DNA of 64,000 nt, from positions 4,588,001-4,652,000 of the forward strand of contig NZ_CP082164.1 of NCBI RefSeq assembly GCF_023101685.1. The letters are read 5' to 3'. Shown here one piece after another: positions 19,090 through 27,396 of this stretch. A program made the translations under genes and the position numbers. The DNA comes from Bradyrhizobium sp. 186. GTDB lineage: Bacteria > Pseudomonadota > Alphaproteobacteria > Rhizobiales > Xanthobacteraceae. The notes below the pieces were generated by a model. The model searched no databases. It saw only the letters and a program-made list of their open reading frames with translations, and had not been told where the DNA came from. How positions within the stretch are numbered: position 1 is the first letter of the stretch; every line of letters starts with the position of its first letter.

Positions 19090-19449
19090 ATGAACGAGCG
19101 TCTAGCGGACTGGACCAAGGGTGAACGGGCCATCACCTATCAGACCTGCGGCTCATGCGGCCATGTGCAATATTTCCACTGCGCCTTCTGCGCGACCTGC
19201 GGCGCGCCTGATCCGCGCGAGCAGCGCGCCAGCGGCAAGGGCAGGGTCTACGCAACCTCGCTGGTCTGTCGCGCCGCCACGCCCGAAACGCGCGCGCACG
19301 TGCCCTACAACATCGTGCTGGTCGATTGTGCCGAGGGTTTTCGCATGATGGCGCATGGCGAGACGAATCTCGCCATCGGCGATGAGGTCACCGCGAGCTT
19401 CAAACCGTTCGCGGGAAAGCTCGTGCCGTTCTTCGCAAAGAGGAAATAG
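19090..19449 (+). CDS. Zn-ribbon / OB-fold DUF35 protein, partner of the disrupted thiolase
   Basis: 119 aa. A rubredoxin-like zinc ribbon (CGSCG at 21-25 and CATCG at 35-39) is followed by an OB-fold domain. DUF35 proteins bind acyl-CoA and form complexes with SCP-x-like thiolases. The ATG overlaps the thiolase stop (ATGA at 19090-19093), so the two were translationally coupled. With the thiolase split by an IS, this protein may now be poorly expressed and without its partner, unless the second half or the paralogue at 13441 serves. Confidence 0.9.
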   Translation: MNERLADWTKGERAITYQTCGSCGHVQYFHCAFCATCGAPDPREQRASGKGRVYATSLVCRAATPETRAHVPYNIVLVDCAEGFRMMAHGETNLAIGDEVTASFKPFAGKLVPFFAKRK

Positions 19450-19457
19450 TGGGATTC

Positions 19458-19538
19458 GTCATTCGGGGGCGGTCCAAGGGACCGAGCCTGGAACGGGATT
19501 CTGGGCCTGGCGTGTGCGAAGCGCCACCCCGGAATGAC
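19458..19538. repeat. Dispersed palindromic repeat, family A (degenerate copy 3)
   Basis: Starts GTCATTCGGGGGCGG and ends CACCCCGGAATGAC; the inner arms are worn (GCCTGGAACGGGATTCTGGG). Lies just after the DUF35 gene. Confidence 0.7.
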
Positions 19539-19564
19539 GAAAACTCTGACTAACGCAACTCTTG

Positions 19565-19666
19565 CTAACGCCCGTAGAACAAGATGCTGGCGATGACGAG
19601 CATCGCCGTCACCGCCAGCATATGCGCGAGCGCTCCCGAGGCCGCCCCCTTGGTGGCTTCCTTCAT
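19565..19666 (-). CDS. Small single-pass membrane peptide, unknown function
   Basis: 33 aa from the ATG at 19666, preceded by TAGGGAGAAAAGGC, a convincing ribosome site. The C-terminal half (MLAVTAMLVIASILFYG) is one hydrophobic segment; the N-terminus is short with two lysines. An in-frame extension to 19804 has no support. Strand and spacing make it a free-standing gene between the DUF35 protein and the carboxymuconolactone-decarboxylase-like gene. No function can be assigned. Confidence 0.55.
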   Translation of the reverse strand: MKEATKGAASGALAHMLAVTAMLVIASILFYGR

Positions 19667-19938
19667 GCCTTTTCTCCCTAGACTTGGGCGTGACTCATCG
19701 CTGCGCGCGCTGCGCACCCGACGGCCAATTGTTTTTACTCGGAACACCCCACTTCGAGTATCCGCTGCAATGTGTCCCCACGCGGCGAATATCGACTGTG
19801 CCAAGGTCGATCAGCAATGCGGCGGCATTTTGACTCGATAATGTTGCTCCTGAGGTCACGCGCGCATACAGTTTCCGGGAACTCTCGTCGACAACGACAA
19901 TAAGCATCAAAGGCTCAGGGAAAATCTTCAGGTAAATC

Positions 19939-20466
19939 ATGGCCCGCATCAACTACAGCGACCCGTTTAAGGCATCCGACCGCACCCGCGAAATTCTCGA
20001 CAAGAACCGCAACGCCAACATCTTCCGGATGATGTCGCATTCGCCAAGCTATTTTGAGCAGTACTGCCGCCTCGGCGGTGCCATCCGCCACAAGGGCGAG
20101 CTTGATCCGATCGTGCGCGAGCTTGCAATCACACGCACGGGCATTTTGTGCGAAGCGCCGTACGAGATCGTCGCGCACAAGCGCATCGGCAAGAATGTCG
20201 GCGTCACCGACGAACAGAACGAGGCGCTGGAGAACTGGCACGCCGCGAGCTGCTTCGACGACACGCAGCGCGCCGCGCTTGCGTTCACCGATGAGATCGT
20301 CAAGCTGAACAAGCCGTCGAATGCGACCTTCAAGGCGATCGCGTCAAGACTGACGCCGGCGGCACTGGTCGAGTTGCAGCTCTCGGTCGGCTTCTACATC
20401 ATGACCTCGAAATTCCTCGAGACCTTCGAGATCGATCTCCAGCCGGTCACGGAAGTGGTGGGCTGA
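19939..20466 (+). CDS. Carboxymuconolactone decarboxylase / AhpD-like family protein
   Basis: 175 aa, all-helical fold. The family signature segment is ELAITRTGILCEAPYEIVAH: E and H are in place, but only the first cysteine of the usual CxxC pair is present (CEAP), so AhpD-like thiol peroxidase chemistry is unlikely. Such CEAPYE forms occur in many Bradyrhizobium paralogues of unknown role. The long leader (about 270 bp upstream) has no other gene. Substrate unknown; a decarboxylase or dehydratase role on an aromatic intermediate is possible. Confidence 0.85.
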   Translation: MARINYSDPFKASDRTREILDKNRNANIFRMMSHSPSYFEQYCRLGGAIRHKGELDPIVRELAITRTGILCEAPYEIVAHKRIGKNVGVTDEQNEALENWHAASCFDDTQRAALAFTDEIVKLNKPSNATFKAIASRLTPAALVELQLSVGFYIMTSKFLETFEIDLQPVTEVVG

Positions 20467-20484
20467 TCTGAAGCAGCGCGAGAG

Positions 20485-20793
20485 ATGCCGATGACGATCG
20501 ATGAATATGCGGCCTGGGCCGCGACGATTGCGAAAGTCGAAGAGCATCCGTCGAACGAACGGCTGTCCTATCTCGGTCTTGGCCTCGCCGGAGAATCGGG
20601 CGAGGTTGCCGAGCACATCAAGAAGCTGCTGCGCGACGGCTGGCTCGATCAGGCGGGTCTCGTCGATGAGCTCGGCGATGTCATCTACTACTGGGCCTGC
20701 CTGTGCGCGGCGACCGGCCAAAAGCCGTCTGAATTGCTCGCAGCAAGCGCGGCGCGGATCAACCGGCGGCTGAGCGAGGCGGCGAGCCGCTGA
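20485..20793 (+). CDS. MazG-like nucleotide pyrophosphohydrolase domain protein
   Basis: 102 aa single-domain MazG-type protein. The metal-binding helix pair is visible: GESGEVAEHIKK (ExxE) and DELGDVIYY (ExxD). Such short all-alpha NTP pyrophosphohydrolases remove abnormal (d)NTPs. The in-frame ATG at 20491 (second Met) would give a protein two residues shorter and is equally possible. It begins 18 bp after the preceding gene, so probably cotranscribed. Convergent to the glutaminase gene. Confidence 0.88.
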   Translation: MPMTIDEYAAWAATIAKVEEHPSNERLSYLGLGLAGESGEVAEHIKKLLRDGWLDQAGLVDELGDVIYYWACLCAATGQKPSELLAASAARINRRLSEAASR

Positions 20794-20809
20794 TCGGTAT
20801 CAGCAGCGC

Positions 20810-22657
20810 TCACGTCGACGTCAGGATATCCACCTTGGCGTTGGCGACGATCAGGCGATCGGCCAGAAGCTGCGCCAAATTGCGCATGACGCGCTCGCTC
20901 GCATGCGGGTGCTGCTTGCGGAAACGCTCGAAAGCCTTAAGAGGCACCTCGAAGGCGGTCGCTGCCATGTCGGAGAAGACATCGGCGGAGCGGGTGGCTT
21001 CCAGCAGCGCCATTTCGCCGAAGGCCATGCCGGCGGTCAGTGTCGCTAGCCGTACGCCGTCAGGCAGGGTGACGTGGACGGCGCCGCTGCGCAGGAAGAA
21101 CAGGGAATCCGCGGAATCGCCGGCCGCCACGATCCTGGCGCCGGATTGATAGGTGCGGATGGTGCAGAGCGATGCCAGATCGGTCAGCTCTTCCGCGCTA
21201 AGTCCTGAGAGCAGCGGCTGCTCGACGAGCTCAGTGGTTTCGTGAAAGTCGATCGAGCCGCCATGGCGGTAGACGATCTGGTCTTCCGCCCATTCGATCG
21301 CGGTGTCGAGCAGGTAGAAGTCCCGGACGTTCTTCAGCTCGGCGGTCCACTCTCGCAACGTATTCCATTCCTTCGAGGCGCGCTTGACGCCGGACAGGAT
21401 CACGGTGACGTTCAGCGCTGCGAGCTCCTCGAAGGCTTCGGCCACCAGCCGGGCGCCTGCGCGCGTGGTGGAGGTGACGCGGTGCAGGTCGAACACCACG
21501 AATTGCGGCCGCGGCCGCGCTGCAAGCCGGCGCGACACGTAGTCGACCGCCGAGAGCGACAGCGTGCCCACCAGCTCGATGACCCGCACCTCCTGCTCAT
21601 GGGCTGCCAAAATCTCGCGCTCCTGCGGCCGGCGGACGCGCCGCGACGGGCTCTTGCCGATGTCGTAGTCGGCAATGATCGCGTTGCGGGCATCGTCGCT
21701 GCGGTTGAGCATGTGCAGGTCGTAATGCGTGGACAGCGCCTCGCAGACCTTGATGCCGCGCACGCTGTTGCCGTGCTTGTCGAGTCTTGGCGAATAGCTG
21801 CCGAGCCCGAGCCGGGCGGGCAGGGCCGCGAGAATACCGCCGCCGACGCCGCTCTTGGCGGGTATGCCGATCCGGTAGATCCATTCGCCGGCATAGTCGT
21901 ACATGCCCGACGACGTCATCACCGACAGCGTGCGCGAGATCGCGTAGGGCGTCAGCACCTGCTCGCCCGTCACCGGATTGACGCCGCGGTTGGCGAGCGT
22001 TGCCGCCATCACTGCGATGTCGCGCGCGGTGACCAGCACCGCGCATTGCCGGAAGTAAACGTCCAGCACGGCCGCGACATTGTCCGAGATCACCGCATTG
22101 GTCTTCAGCAGATAGGCGATGGCGCGGTTGCGGTCGCCGGTCTGGCTTTCCGAAGTATAGACGGCCTCGTCGACACTGAGATCGCGCCCTGCGAAGCGGC
22201 TGAGCGCAAGGCGGATCTGCTCGAAGGCCGCGGCGCCCTTGCTCTCCTGGATCAGCCCGGTGCAGGCAATCGCACCGGCATTGACCATCGGGTTGAACGG
22301 GTGATTGTCGGAATTGAGCCGGATCGAGTTGAAGGGATCGCCCGAGGGTTCGACGCCGATCGCGCTCTCGACCTTGCCTGCGCCGAGCAGATCCAGCGCC
22401 AGCGCGAATACGAACGGCTTTGACATCGACTGGATCGTGAAAGGCATCCGGCTGTCGCCGACTTCGTAGACATGGCCGTCCAGCGTCGCGAGGCTGATGC
22501 CGAAATAGGCAGGGTCGGCCTTGCCGAGCTCGGGGATGTAGTCGGCCACGGCGCCCGAGGTCTCGGCCGAGAATTCATTGAGGCAAGTGTCCAGAAACCG
22601 CAGCAACGGCGGTCTTGAGCGGGCCCAGGCGGAGGCGGGAGGCGAGTGCGGTTTCAT
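20810..22657 (-). CDS. glsA: Glutaminase A fused to STAS and cyclic-nucleotide-binding domains
   Basis: 615 aa, twice the length of a plain glutaminase. Residues about 20-325 are glutaminase A (beta-lactamase-like fold), with the catalytic S77-x-x-K80 in QSMSKPF and the NPMVNAGAI motif. A STAS (anti-sigma-antagonist-like) domain follows at about 350-450, then a cNMP-binding/Crp-like sensor domain from about 475 to 605. It hydrolyses glutamine to glutamate and ammonia, with likely control by a nucleotide or partner protein. A strong AGGAGG precedes the start. It is 22 bp after the TRAP permease, the last gene of that operon. Confidence 0.93.
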   Translation of the reverse strand: MKPHSPPASAWARSRPPLLRFLDTCLNEFSAETSGAVADYIPELGKADPAYFGISLATLDGHVYEVGDSRMPFTIQSMSKPFVFALALDLLGAGKVESAIGVEPSGDPFNSIRLNSDNHPFNPMVNAGAIACTGLIQESKGAAAFEQIRLALSRFAGRDLSVDEAVYTSESQTGDRNRAIAYLLKTNAVISDNVAAVLDVYFRQCAVLVTARDIAVMAATLANRGVNPVTGEQVLTPYAISRTLSVMTSSGMYDYAGEWIYRIGIPAKSGVGGGILAALPARLGLGSYSPRLDKHGNSVRGIKVCEALSTHYDLHMLNRSDDARNAIIADYDIGKSPSRRVRRPQEREILAAHEQEVRVIELVGTLSLSAVDYVSRRLAARPRPQFVVFDLHRVTSTTRAGARLVAEAFEELAALNVTVILSGVKRASKEWNTLREWTAELKNVRDFYLLDTAIEWAEDQIVYRHGGSIDFHETTELVEQPLLSGLSAEELTDLASLCTIRTYQSGARIVAAGDSADSLFFLRSGAVHVTLPDGVRLATLTAGMAFGEMALLEATRSADVFSDMAATAFEVPLKAFERFRKQHPHASERVMRNLAQLLADRLIVANAKVDILTST

Positions 22658-22679
22658 CGCCTCCTGTTGTGCAACGCAA

Positions 22680-24755
22680 TCAGGGCACGCGCAACCCGTC
22701 CGGGATCGGCCCTTGCCGTCGGATCAGCAGAAGCGCGATCAAAATCGTCGGCGTCAGGATCGCAAGTCCCAAGAGCGTGACCTGCAACTGCGACAGCGGC
22801 ATGATCCCGCCGCCGGGCGTCGCCACCACGAAGCCGCCGATCACCAGCAGCACGCGGAGCGGCCATTCCAGCGCGCCCGTGCCGCGGAGATCGCCGACGA
22901 AGGGCTGGTAGCCCTGGATGCCGCCGCAGATGAACAGCGTGCCGAACGCGGCGAGCGCCATCAGGCCGAGGCCGGCGAGATAGGGGCTCGGCCCCTGCAG
23001 CACCAGCGCCGGATTGAGCACGAAGAAGAACGGGATGAAATAGATGATGCTGCCGACCCACATCGATTCCCAGCCGGTCTTCATCGCCGGCGACCCGGCG
23101 ATGCCTGCGGCCGCGAAGGAAGCGATCGCGACCGGCGGCGTGATCGACGACAGCATGCCCCAGTAGAAAATGAACATGTGCACGGCCATCTTGTTCAGCC
23201 CAAGCTTCTCCAGCGCGGGCGCCACCAGGATGGCAAGGAAGATGTAGCAGGCCGTGGTCGTCAGCCCGAGGCCGAGGATCAGGCTCGTGAACGCGCACAT
23301 GCCGAGCAGCAGGAAGGGATTGTCGCCCGCGATCCGCAACAAATCGTTGGCCAGGCTCGACACCACGCCGGTCATCGAGAACGCGCCGATCAGAAGCCCG
23401 CAGCCGGCGAGGATGCCGACGAGCTCGACGAAGGTGCGCCCGTTGACCTCCAGGAATTTACTGATCGTCGTGAGAGTCCAACGCGTGTCCTTCGAGAACA
23501 GCTGGTTGAGGACCAGCAGCAGCGCGGTGGCAAAGAACGGCGCGTGGCTCTCGCGCTTGAAGTAGAGCAGCATCACGATCAGGAGCGCGATGACGAAGAC
23601 GTAGTACCAGCCGTCCCGGATCGTATCCATGATCCGCGGCAACTCGGCGCGTGGAATGCCCTTCAGCCCGTGGCGCGCCGCATAGGCGTCGACCTGCATG
23701 AACAACCCGACGTAATAGAGTACGGCCGGGATGATCGCAGCGATCGCGACGTCGGCATAGCTGACGTTGAGGAACTGCGCGATCACGAAGGCGGTCGCGC
23801 CCATCACCGGCGGCGCCAGCACCGCGCCGGTCGAGGCGCAGGCCTCGATCGCGCCGGCATAGGAGGCGCGAAAGCCGCTCTTCTTCATCACCGGAATGGT
23901 CATGGTGCCGGCAGTGAGCACGTTGGAGATGATCGAGCCCGACATCATGCCGAGCAGGCCGCTGGCGAAGATGCAGACTTTCGCCGCGCCGCCGCGGAAC
24001 GTCCCGCACAGCGCGAAGGCGAGGTTGATGAAGAATTTGCCGGCCCCGGTCATCATCAGCGCGGTGCCGAACACGAGGAAGCCGATCACGGTGTCGGCAA
24101 ACGCCTGGATCGGAATCCCGAGCAGGCTCTCGCCAGACAGCACGTGATAGGCAGTCGCCTGTTCCAGCGTCGATTGGGTGCCGCGGAACGGCCCGAGCCA
24201 GCTCGACTCCGCAAACAGCGGATAGATGGTGAAGGGAAATACGCTCAGCAGCAAGCTCCAGCCGCCGGTGCGGCGCAGCGCCTCCATCAGCATCACCCAC
24301 ATCACGAGGCCCGCGGCGATCACGCTGTTGGGCGCGCCGCCGAATTCCCATCCGGCCTCCGCCGCCTTGCGCACGTTCGACATCAGCAGCAGGGCCGCGG
24401 CGAAGGTGACGACGAAGAATGCGAGGTCGTACCAGGGAATGCGGTCGAGCGGGGCGCGCTCGGTGCCCGGGAAGATCAGGAAGGTGAAAGGCAGCATCAA
24501 GGCGATCAGGAGATAGAAGTACTCCGTGTTGAGCTGGGTGTAGCCGATGAAGAAGCGTAGCGAGAATTGCTGGTTGATGCAGAGCAGGATCGTCGCCGCG
24601 GTCGCGACGACCAGAGCCCAGCGCCAAGCCCCTTGCAGCGTGCGGACGCGCGTCACCTCCGCTTCCTGCATGTTGCCGGCAGCGCCGTGCGGATCGTCGA
24701 ACACGATCCGCTTGGCCTGCGCTTGCGGGCCGGAGGAGACTGAAGCAGACGACAT
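22680..24755 (-). CDS. TRAP transporter fused DctQ-DctM permease, TAXI type
   Basis: 691 aa polytopic membrane protein. The N-terminal third carries the small DctQ-like membrane subunit and the rest the large DctM-like subunit with its repeated segments (for example GSIISNVLTAGTMTIPVMKK). Fused permeases of about 650-700 aa go with TAXI binding proteins, and one is encoded just upstream. Uptake is driven by a sodium or proton gradient. Its partner genes (biotin carrier, carboxyltransferase, glutaminase) suggest a carboxylic acid or amino acid substrate such as glutamate or glutamine. Confidence 0.93.
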   Translation of the reverse strand: MSSASVSSGPQAQAKRIVFDDPHGAAGNMQEAEVTRVRTLQGAWRWALVVATAATILLCINQQFSLRFFIGYTQLNTEYFYLLIALMLPFTFLIFPGTERAPLDRIPWYDLAFFVVTFAAALLLMSNVRKAAEAGWEFGGAPNSVIAAGLVMWVMLMEALRRTGGWSLLLSVFPFTIYPLFAESSWLGPFRGTQSTLEQATAYHVLSGESLLGIPIQAFADTVIGFLVFGTALMMTGAGKFFINLAFALCGTFRGGAAKVCIFASGLLGMMSGSIISNVLTAGTMTIPVMKKSGFRASYAGAIEACASTGAVLAPPVMGATAFVIAQFLNVSYADVAIAAIIPAVLYYVGLFMQVDAYAARHGLKGIPRAELPRIMDTIRDGWYYVFVIALLIVMLLYFKRESHAPFFATALLLVLNQLFSKDTRWTLTTISKFLEVNGRTFVELVGILAGCGLLIGAFSMTGVVSSLANDLLRIAGDNPFLLLGMCAFTSLILGLGLTTTACYIFLAILVAPALEKLGLNKMAVHMFIFYWGMLSSITPPVAIASFAAAGIAGSPAMKTGWESMWVGSIIYFIPFFFVLNPALVLQGPSPYLAGLGLMALAAFGTLFICGGIQGYQPFVGDLRGTGALEWPLRVLLVIGGFVVATPGGGIMPLSQLQVTLLGLAILTPTILIALLLIRRQGPIPDGLRVP

Positions 24756-24791
24756 GATCGATCTCGCGCGTAGGTTGGTAACCGCTGTGGA

Positions 24792-25958
24792 CTAATCCTC
24801 GAAGCCGTTGGGCATGTCGGCCTTGGCAAGCGCCGTCGCGCGCGCCTTCATCCAGCCCTCGAGGAAGGCCTTGTCGTCCGCGGGCGGATTGGACTTGCCA
24901 TAGTCCGCCCAGGCGGCCGCGAGCACCTCCTGGCGCTTGATCAGTCTGCTGTTGTGGGCATCCTGCGCATCGGTCCATTGCCCGGCTTCTTTCAGCGCCT
25001 TCACCGCGCCGGGATGCACCGGCACGACCCAGTTCTTGGTCTGGCGATCGGCGGCAAGCCCGCCGGCGCCGGGCGCGGAGTCCTTGTAGGCGTCGTAGTT
25101 CACGATCATTGCCTTCGTCATCGCATAGACCTGGTCGGCCGGTTGCGCGGCGTAGGCGACGAAGATCGGGTAGGGATAGTTGCCGAGCTCGATCGGCTTG
25201 TCCGGCGAGATGCCGGCGCCACAGGTCGCAGTCTGCGGGAAGAAGAACGAGCCGACCTTCTGCATCCGCGCCCAGCCCTCCTTGTCCTTGGCCGGCAGCG
25301 GCGGCCAGATCAGCCCGCGCGGCGAGGTCTCGGCTTCCTTGGCGGGACCGGTGATGGTGGTGCCGAAGGCCGCGTCGGTGTCGTTGTTGACGAGGCCCTT
25401 CCACATCGCGCCATAGCTTGCGAACTCGACGATTTTGACGTCCTTCTGCGTCAGTTCGCCGAACGCGAGCACCGCGAGCGAATTCTGGTTCAGCGCGGGC
25501 GAGCCGACCACGAAGCCGACGCGCTTGCCCTTGAGATCCCCGATCTTCTTCACGCCGGCATCGGCGGCAACGCCGAGCGAGCCGCAATTGCAGTCGACGC
25601 TGGACAAGAGGATCTGGAGCGGCTGCGGTCCCCATTCCCTGCTGCCGAATTCGAACACGCCTTCCTGCGCGAAATAGGTGCCAGATCCCATCGCCGCGGA
25701 CACCGCGCGTTTGGCGCGCAGCGGCGCCAGGCGCGCAACGTCGTTGCCGGCGGGCAGCACGCGCACGTCAGTGTTGTATTTGTCCTTCATCATCTTGCCG
25801 ACGCCGACCGCGATGTTGAAGCCGGCAGTGCCGGTGTCATAGGCGGTGAAGGTAAACGTCGCCGGCAGCTTGATGTCTTCGGCAAACGCATAGCGTGTGG
25901 ACACAAAAGAAATGCCTGCCACCAAGGCAGGCGCGAGCATGATCAGCCCACGAAGCAT
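24792..25958 (-). CDS. TAXI-family TRAP transporter substrate-binding protein
   Basis: 388 aa from the ATG at 25958, which follows GGGAGGGAAAAC; an upstream in-frame start at 26108 would spoil the signal peptide. The signal runs to about residue 25 (STRYAFAED). After cleavage comes the TAXI fold: FTAYDTGTAGFNIAVGVG, a ligand-contact loop with GSGTYFAQEGV, and GVKKIGDLKGKRV. The family binds carboxylates such as glutamate, 2-oxoglutarate or fumarate. Works with the fused permease encoded 36 bp downstream. Confidence 0.93.
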   Translation of the reverse strand: MLRGLIMLAPALVAGISFVSTRYAFAEDIKLPATFTFTAYDTGTAGFNIAVGVGKMMKDKYNTDVRVLPAGNDVARLAPLRAKRAVSAAMGSGTYFAQEGVFEFGSREWGPQPLQILLSSVDCNCGSLGVAADAGVKKIGDLKGKRVGFVVGSPALNQNSLAVLAFGELTQKDVKIVEFASYGAMWKGLVNNDTDAAFGTTITGPAKEAETSPRGLIWPPLPAKDKEGWARMQKVGSFFFPQTATCGAGISPDKPIELGNYPYPIFVAYAAQPADQVYAMTKAMIVNYDAYKDSAPGAGGLAADRQTKNWVVPVHPGAVKALKEAGQWTDAQDAHNSRLIKRQEVLAAAWADYGKSNPPADDKAFLEGWMKARATALAKADMPNGFED

Positions 25959-26104
25959 GTTTTCCCTCCCATCGTCCTCGCTTTCGCCGCGAAGACTTTC
26001 TTGTTTGGATTCGATCATGTCATCGGCCATCGGCGATGGCAACGCCGTACCGCAAATGCGAAGCGTCGGTCTGACAGATTGTCGCGGACACGTCGAAAAT
26101 TCGC

Positions 26105-26326
26105 TCAACTCGCAACGATCGCGATGGCCTGGCCTTCGGCGACAACGTCGTCGAGCTTCACGAGCAGCGATTTGAGCGTGCCGGCCGCGGGCGAGGACAC
26201 CGGTATCTCCATCTTCATGGCTTCGACCACCACAACGTCATCGCCATCTGCGACGGTTCCTCCAACTTGCACGGGAGTTGCGCAGACGCGCCCCGCGACT
26301 TCGGTGACGATCTTAATATCTGGCAT
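26105..26326 (-). CDS. Biotin/lipoyl carrier protein (BCCP-like), 73 aa
   Basis: Single biotinyl domain. VEAMKMEI holds the modified lysine, and the C-terminal PVSSPAAGTLKSLLVK is the facing hairpin. The start at 26326 is chosen over 26380, because AAGGCGA lies upstream and the extra 18 codons fall in the regulatory region. It is the first gene of the leftward unit and faces the IclR gene; its carboxyltransferase partner is probably the rightward gene at 27326. No biotin carboxylase is encoded here, so that subunit must be supplied from elsewhere if the complex is a carboxylase. Confidence 0.9.
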   Translation of the reverse strand: MPDIKIVTEVAGRVCATPVQVGGTVADGDDVVVVEAMKMEIPVSSPAAGTLKSLLVKLDDVVAEGQAIAIVAS

Positions 26327-26380
26327 GCCAATCGCCTTTTTGTTGTCGTCGCAAAATGCCTGAGGTAGCTTCGTCTGCAA

Positions 26381-26407
26381 GCGGAATTTAATTCCGCACA
26401 GCGGAAC
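26381..26407. promoter_or_regulatory. Three alternating IclR-type half-sites between the divergent units
   Basis: GCGGAAT (26381-26387), ATTCCGC (26391-26397) and GCGGAAC (26401-26407) lie at an exact 10-bp period with 3-bp gaps (TTA, ACA), giving two overlapping palindromes. The array lies 55 bp before the biotin-carrier start and 15 bp before the IclR start. Regular helical spacing fits binding of two IclR dimers, as in PcaR/PcaU-type operators with three repeats. Confidence 0.7.
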
Positions 26408-26421
26408 AACTGGTAGGGATC

Positions 26422-27396
26422 ATGGGACGACGTTCGGAGCGGTTGAGTAGGCAAGGAGTCCTCGCCGGTGATGCCGGTGAAGGTGATGTCATCCAGGTGG
26501 TCTCGCGCGCGTTCGACGTGTTGCGATGCTTCGAGGGCCACGAGGCCCGACTCGGCAATCTCGAAATTTCAAATCGCTGTGGTCTGCCGCGCTCGACGGT
26601 GTCGCGGCTCACGCACACGCTGACGCGGATGGGACAACTGGTCTATCTGCCGCGCGATCAAAAGTATCGCATCGGCCCGAGCGCAGTGGCGATGAGCGCG
26701 TCGATGATGAAGGGCGCGCAATTGCGCAGCATGATCCGGCAGCGGCTCCAGGAAGTCGCCGAGCAATTGCCGGGCACGGTCGGCTTCGTCGTCCCCGATC
26801 GCTTTCATCTCGTCTATCTGCAATTCGCGCGCTCGGCGACCGCCCTCGGCCTGCATGAGAGCACCGGCAGCCGAATCTCGATGGCCTCGACCGCCGCAGG
26901 CGCGGCCTACACCGCGGCGATGGCGCCGGAGGTCGGCGATGCCTTCATCGCGGAAATGGAACGGGAAGCTCCCGAGGCCGCCACGATCCTGAGGCCCCGC
27001 ATCGAGGCCAACCGGCAGTCCCTGCGCGAGCGCGGCTATGTCGTGGCCTGCGGCCTGTGGAGCCCGCACATCAACGGGCTCGCGGTCCCGATCTGGTCGC
27101 CGCAATACCAGACCTTCGTGGTCATCACGATCGGCCTTCTGTCCGCGATGTATGACGAGCAGCGTCTGCATGCCGAAGTCGCGCCGCCGATGCTCGAGCT
27201 CGGCCGCTCGTTGGGCAGCCTGCTCGAGGGCGCGGAAGGCGATGTCTTCAACAATCGTCTCGCGCGCAAGCCGATCGCGATGGCGGTGCATAACAATAAC
27301 AAGCCGATCAATTCGGAGGGAGTGAATGAACTGGAAGCCGGAACTCGACGAACTCGCCCGGCGCGAGGCCTTCGCGCGGGAGATGGGCGGCGTTGA
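26422..27396 (+). CDS. IclR-family transcriptional regulator
   Basis: 324 aa. Winged helix at about 26-85, with recognition helix LPRSTVSRLTHTL, then the GAF-like effector domain ending near residue 275. The C-terminal 28 codons run into the carboxyltransferase gene in another frame (71-nt overlap) and end in an arginine-rich tail. It is the likely regulator of both the TAXI-TRAP operon and the carboxyltransferase through the half-site array upstream. The effector is unknown. Confidence 0.9.
   Translation: MGRRSERLSRQGVLAGDAGEGDVIQVVSRAFDVLRCFEGHEARLGNLEISNRCGLPRSTVSRLTHTLTRMGQLVYLPRDQKYRIGPSAVAMSASMMKGAQLRSMIRQRLQEVAEQLPGTVGFVVPDRFHLVYLQFARSATALGLHESTGSRISMASTAAGAAYTAAMAPEVGDAFIAEMEREAPEAATILRPRIEANRQSLRERGYVVACGLWSPHINGLAVPIWSPQYQTFVVITIGLLSAMYDEQRLHAEVAPPMLELGRSLGSLLEGAEGDVFNNRLARKPIAMAVHNNNKPINSEGVNELEAGTRRTRPARGLRAGDGRR

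Larger units (their letters stand above)
16410..19093 (+). pseudogene. Thiolase (SCP-x/lipid-transfer type) interrupted by an IS4-family element
   Basis: The N-terminal 72 codons (16410-16625, start supported by GGAGAGAG) and the C-terminal 310 codons or so (18155-19093) belong to one thiolase gene. The break falls in the sequence FGIRPAY, and the reading frame resumes as PAYPAYAHAVQVGGATG, so removal of the insert would restore an open frame. The 3' half retains the second active-site loop (GGLLSYGHCGVGG) but the 5' half lacks the nucleophile region, so no active enzyme is expected. The 3' half ends in an ATGA overlap with the Zn-ribbon/OB gene. Confidence 0.92.

Noticed and set aside
22578..24560. 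660-codon plus-strand frame opposite the TRAP permease
   Set aside because: Composition is dominated by charged residues typical of antisense frames; the minus strand encodes an unmistakable TRAP permease.
23458..25635. 725-codon minus-strand frame overlapping the TRAP and TAXI genes
   Set aside because: Out-of-frame shadow spanning two genes; Arg/Ala-rich without motifs.
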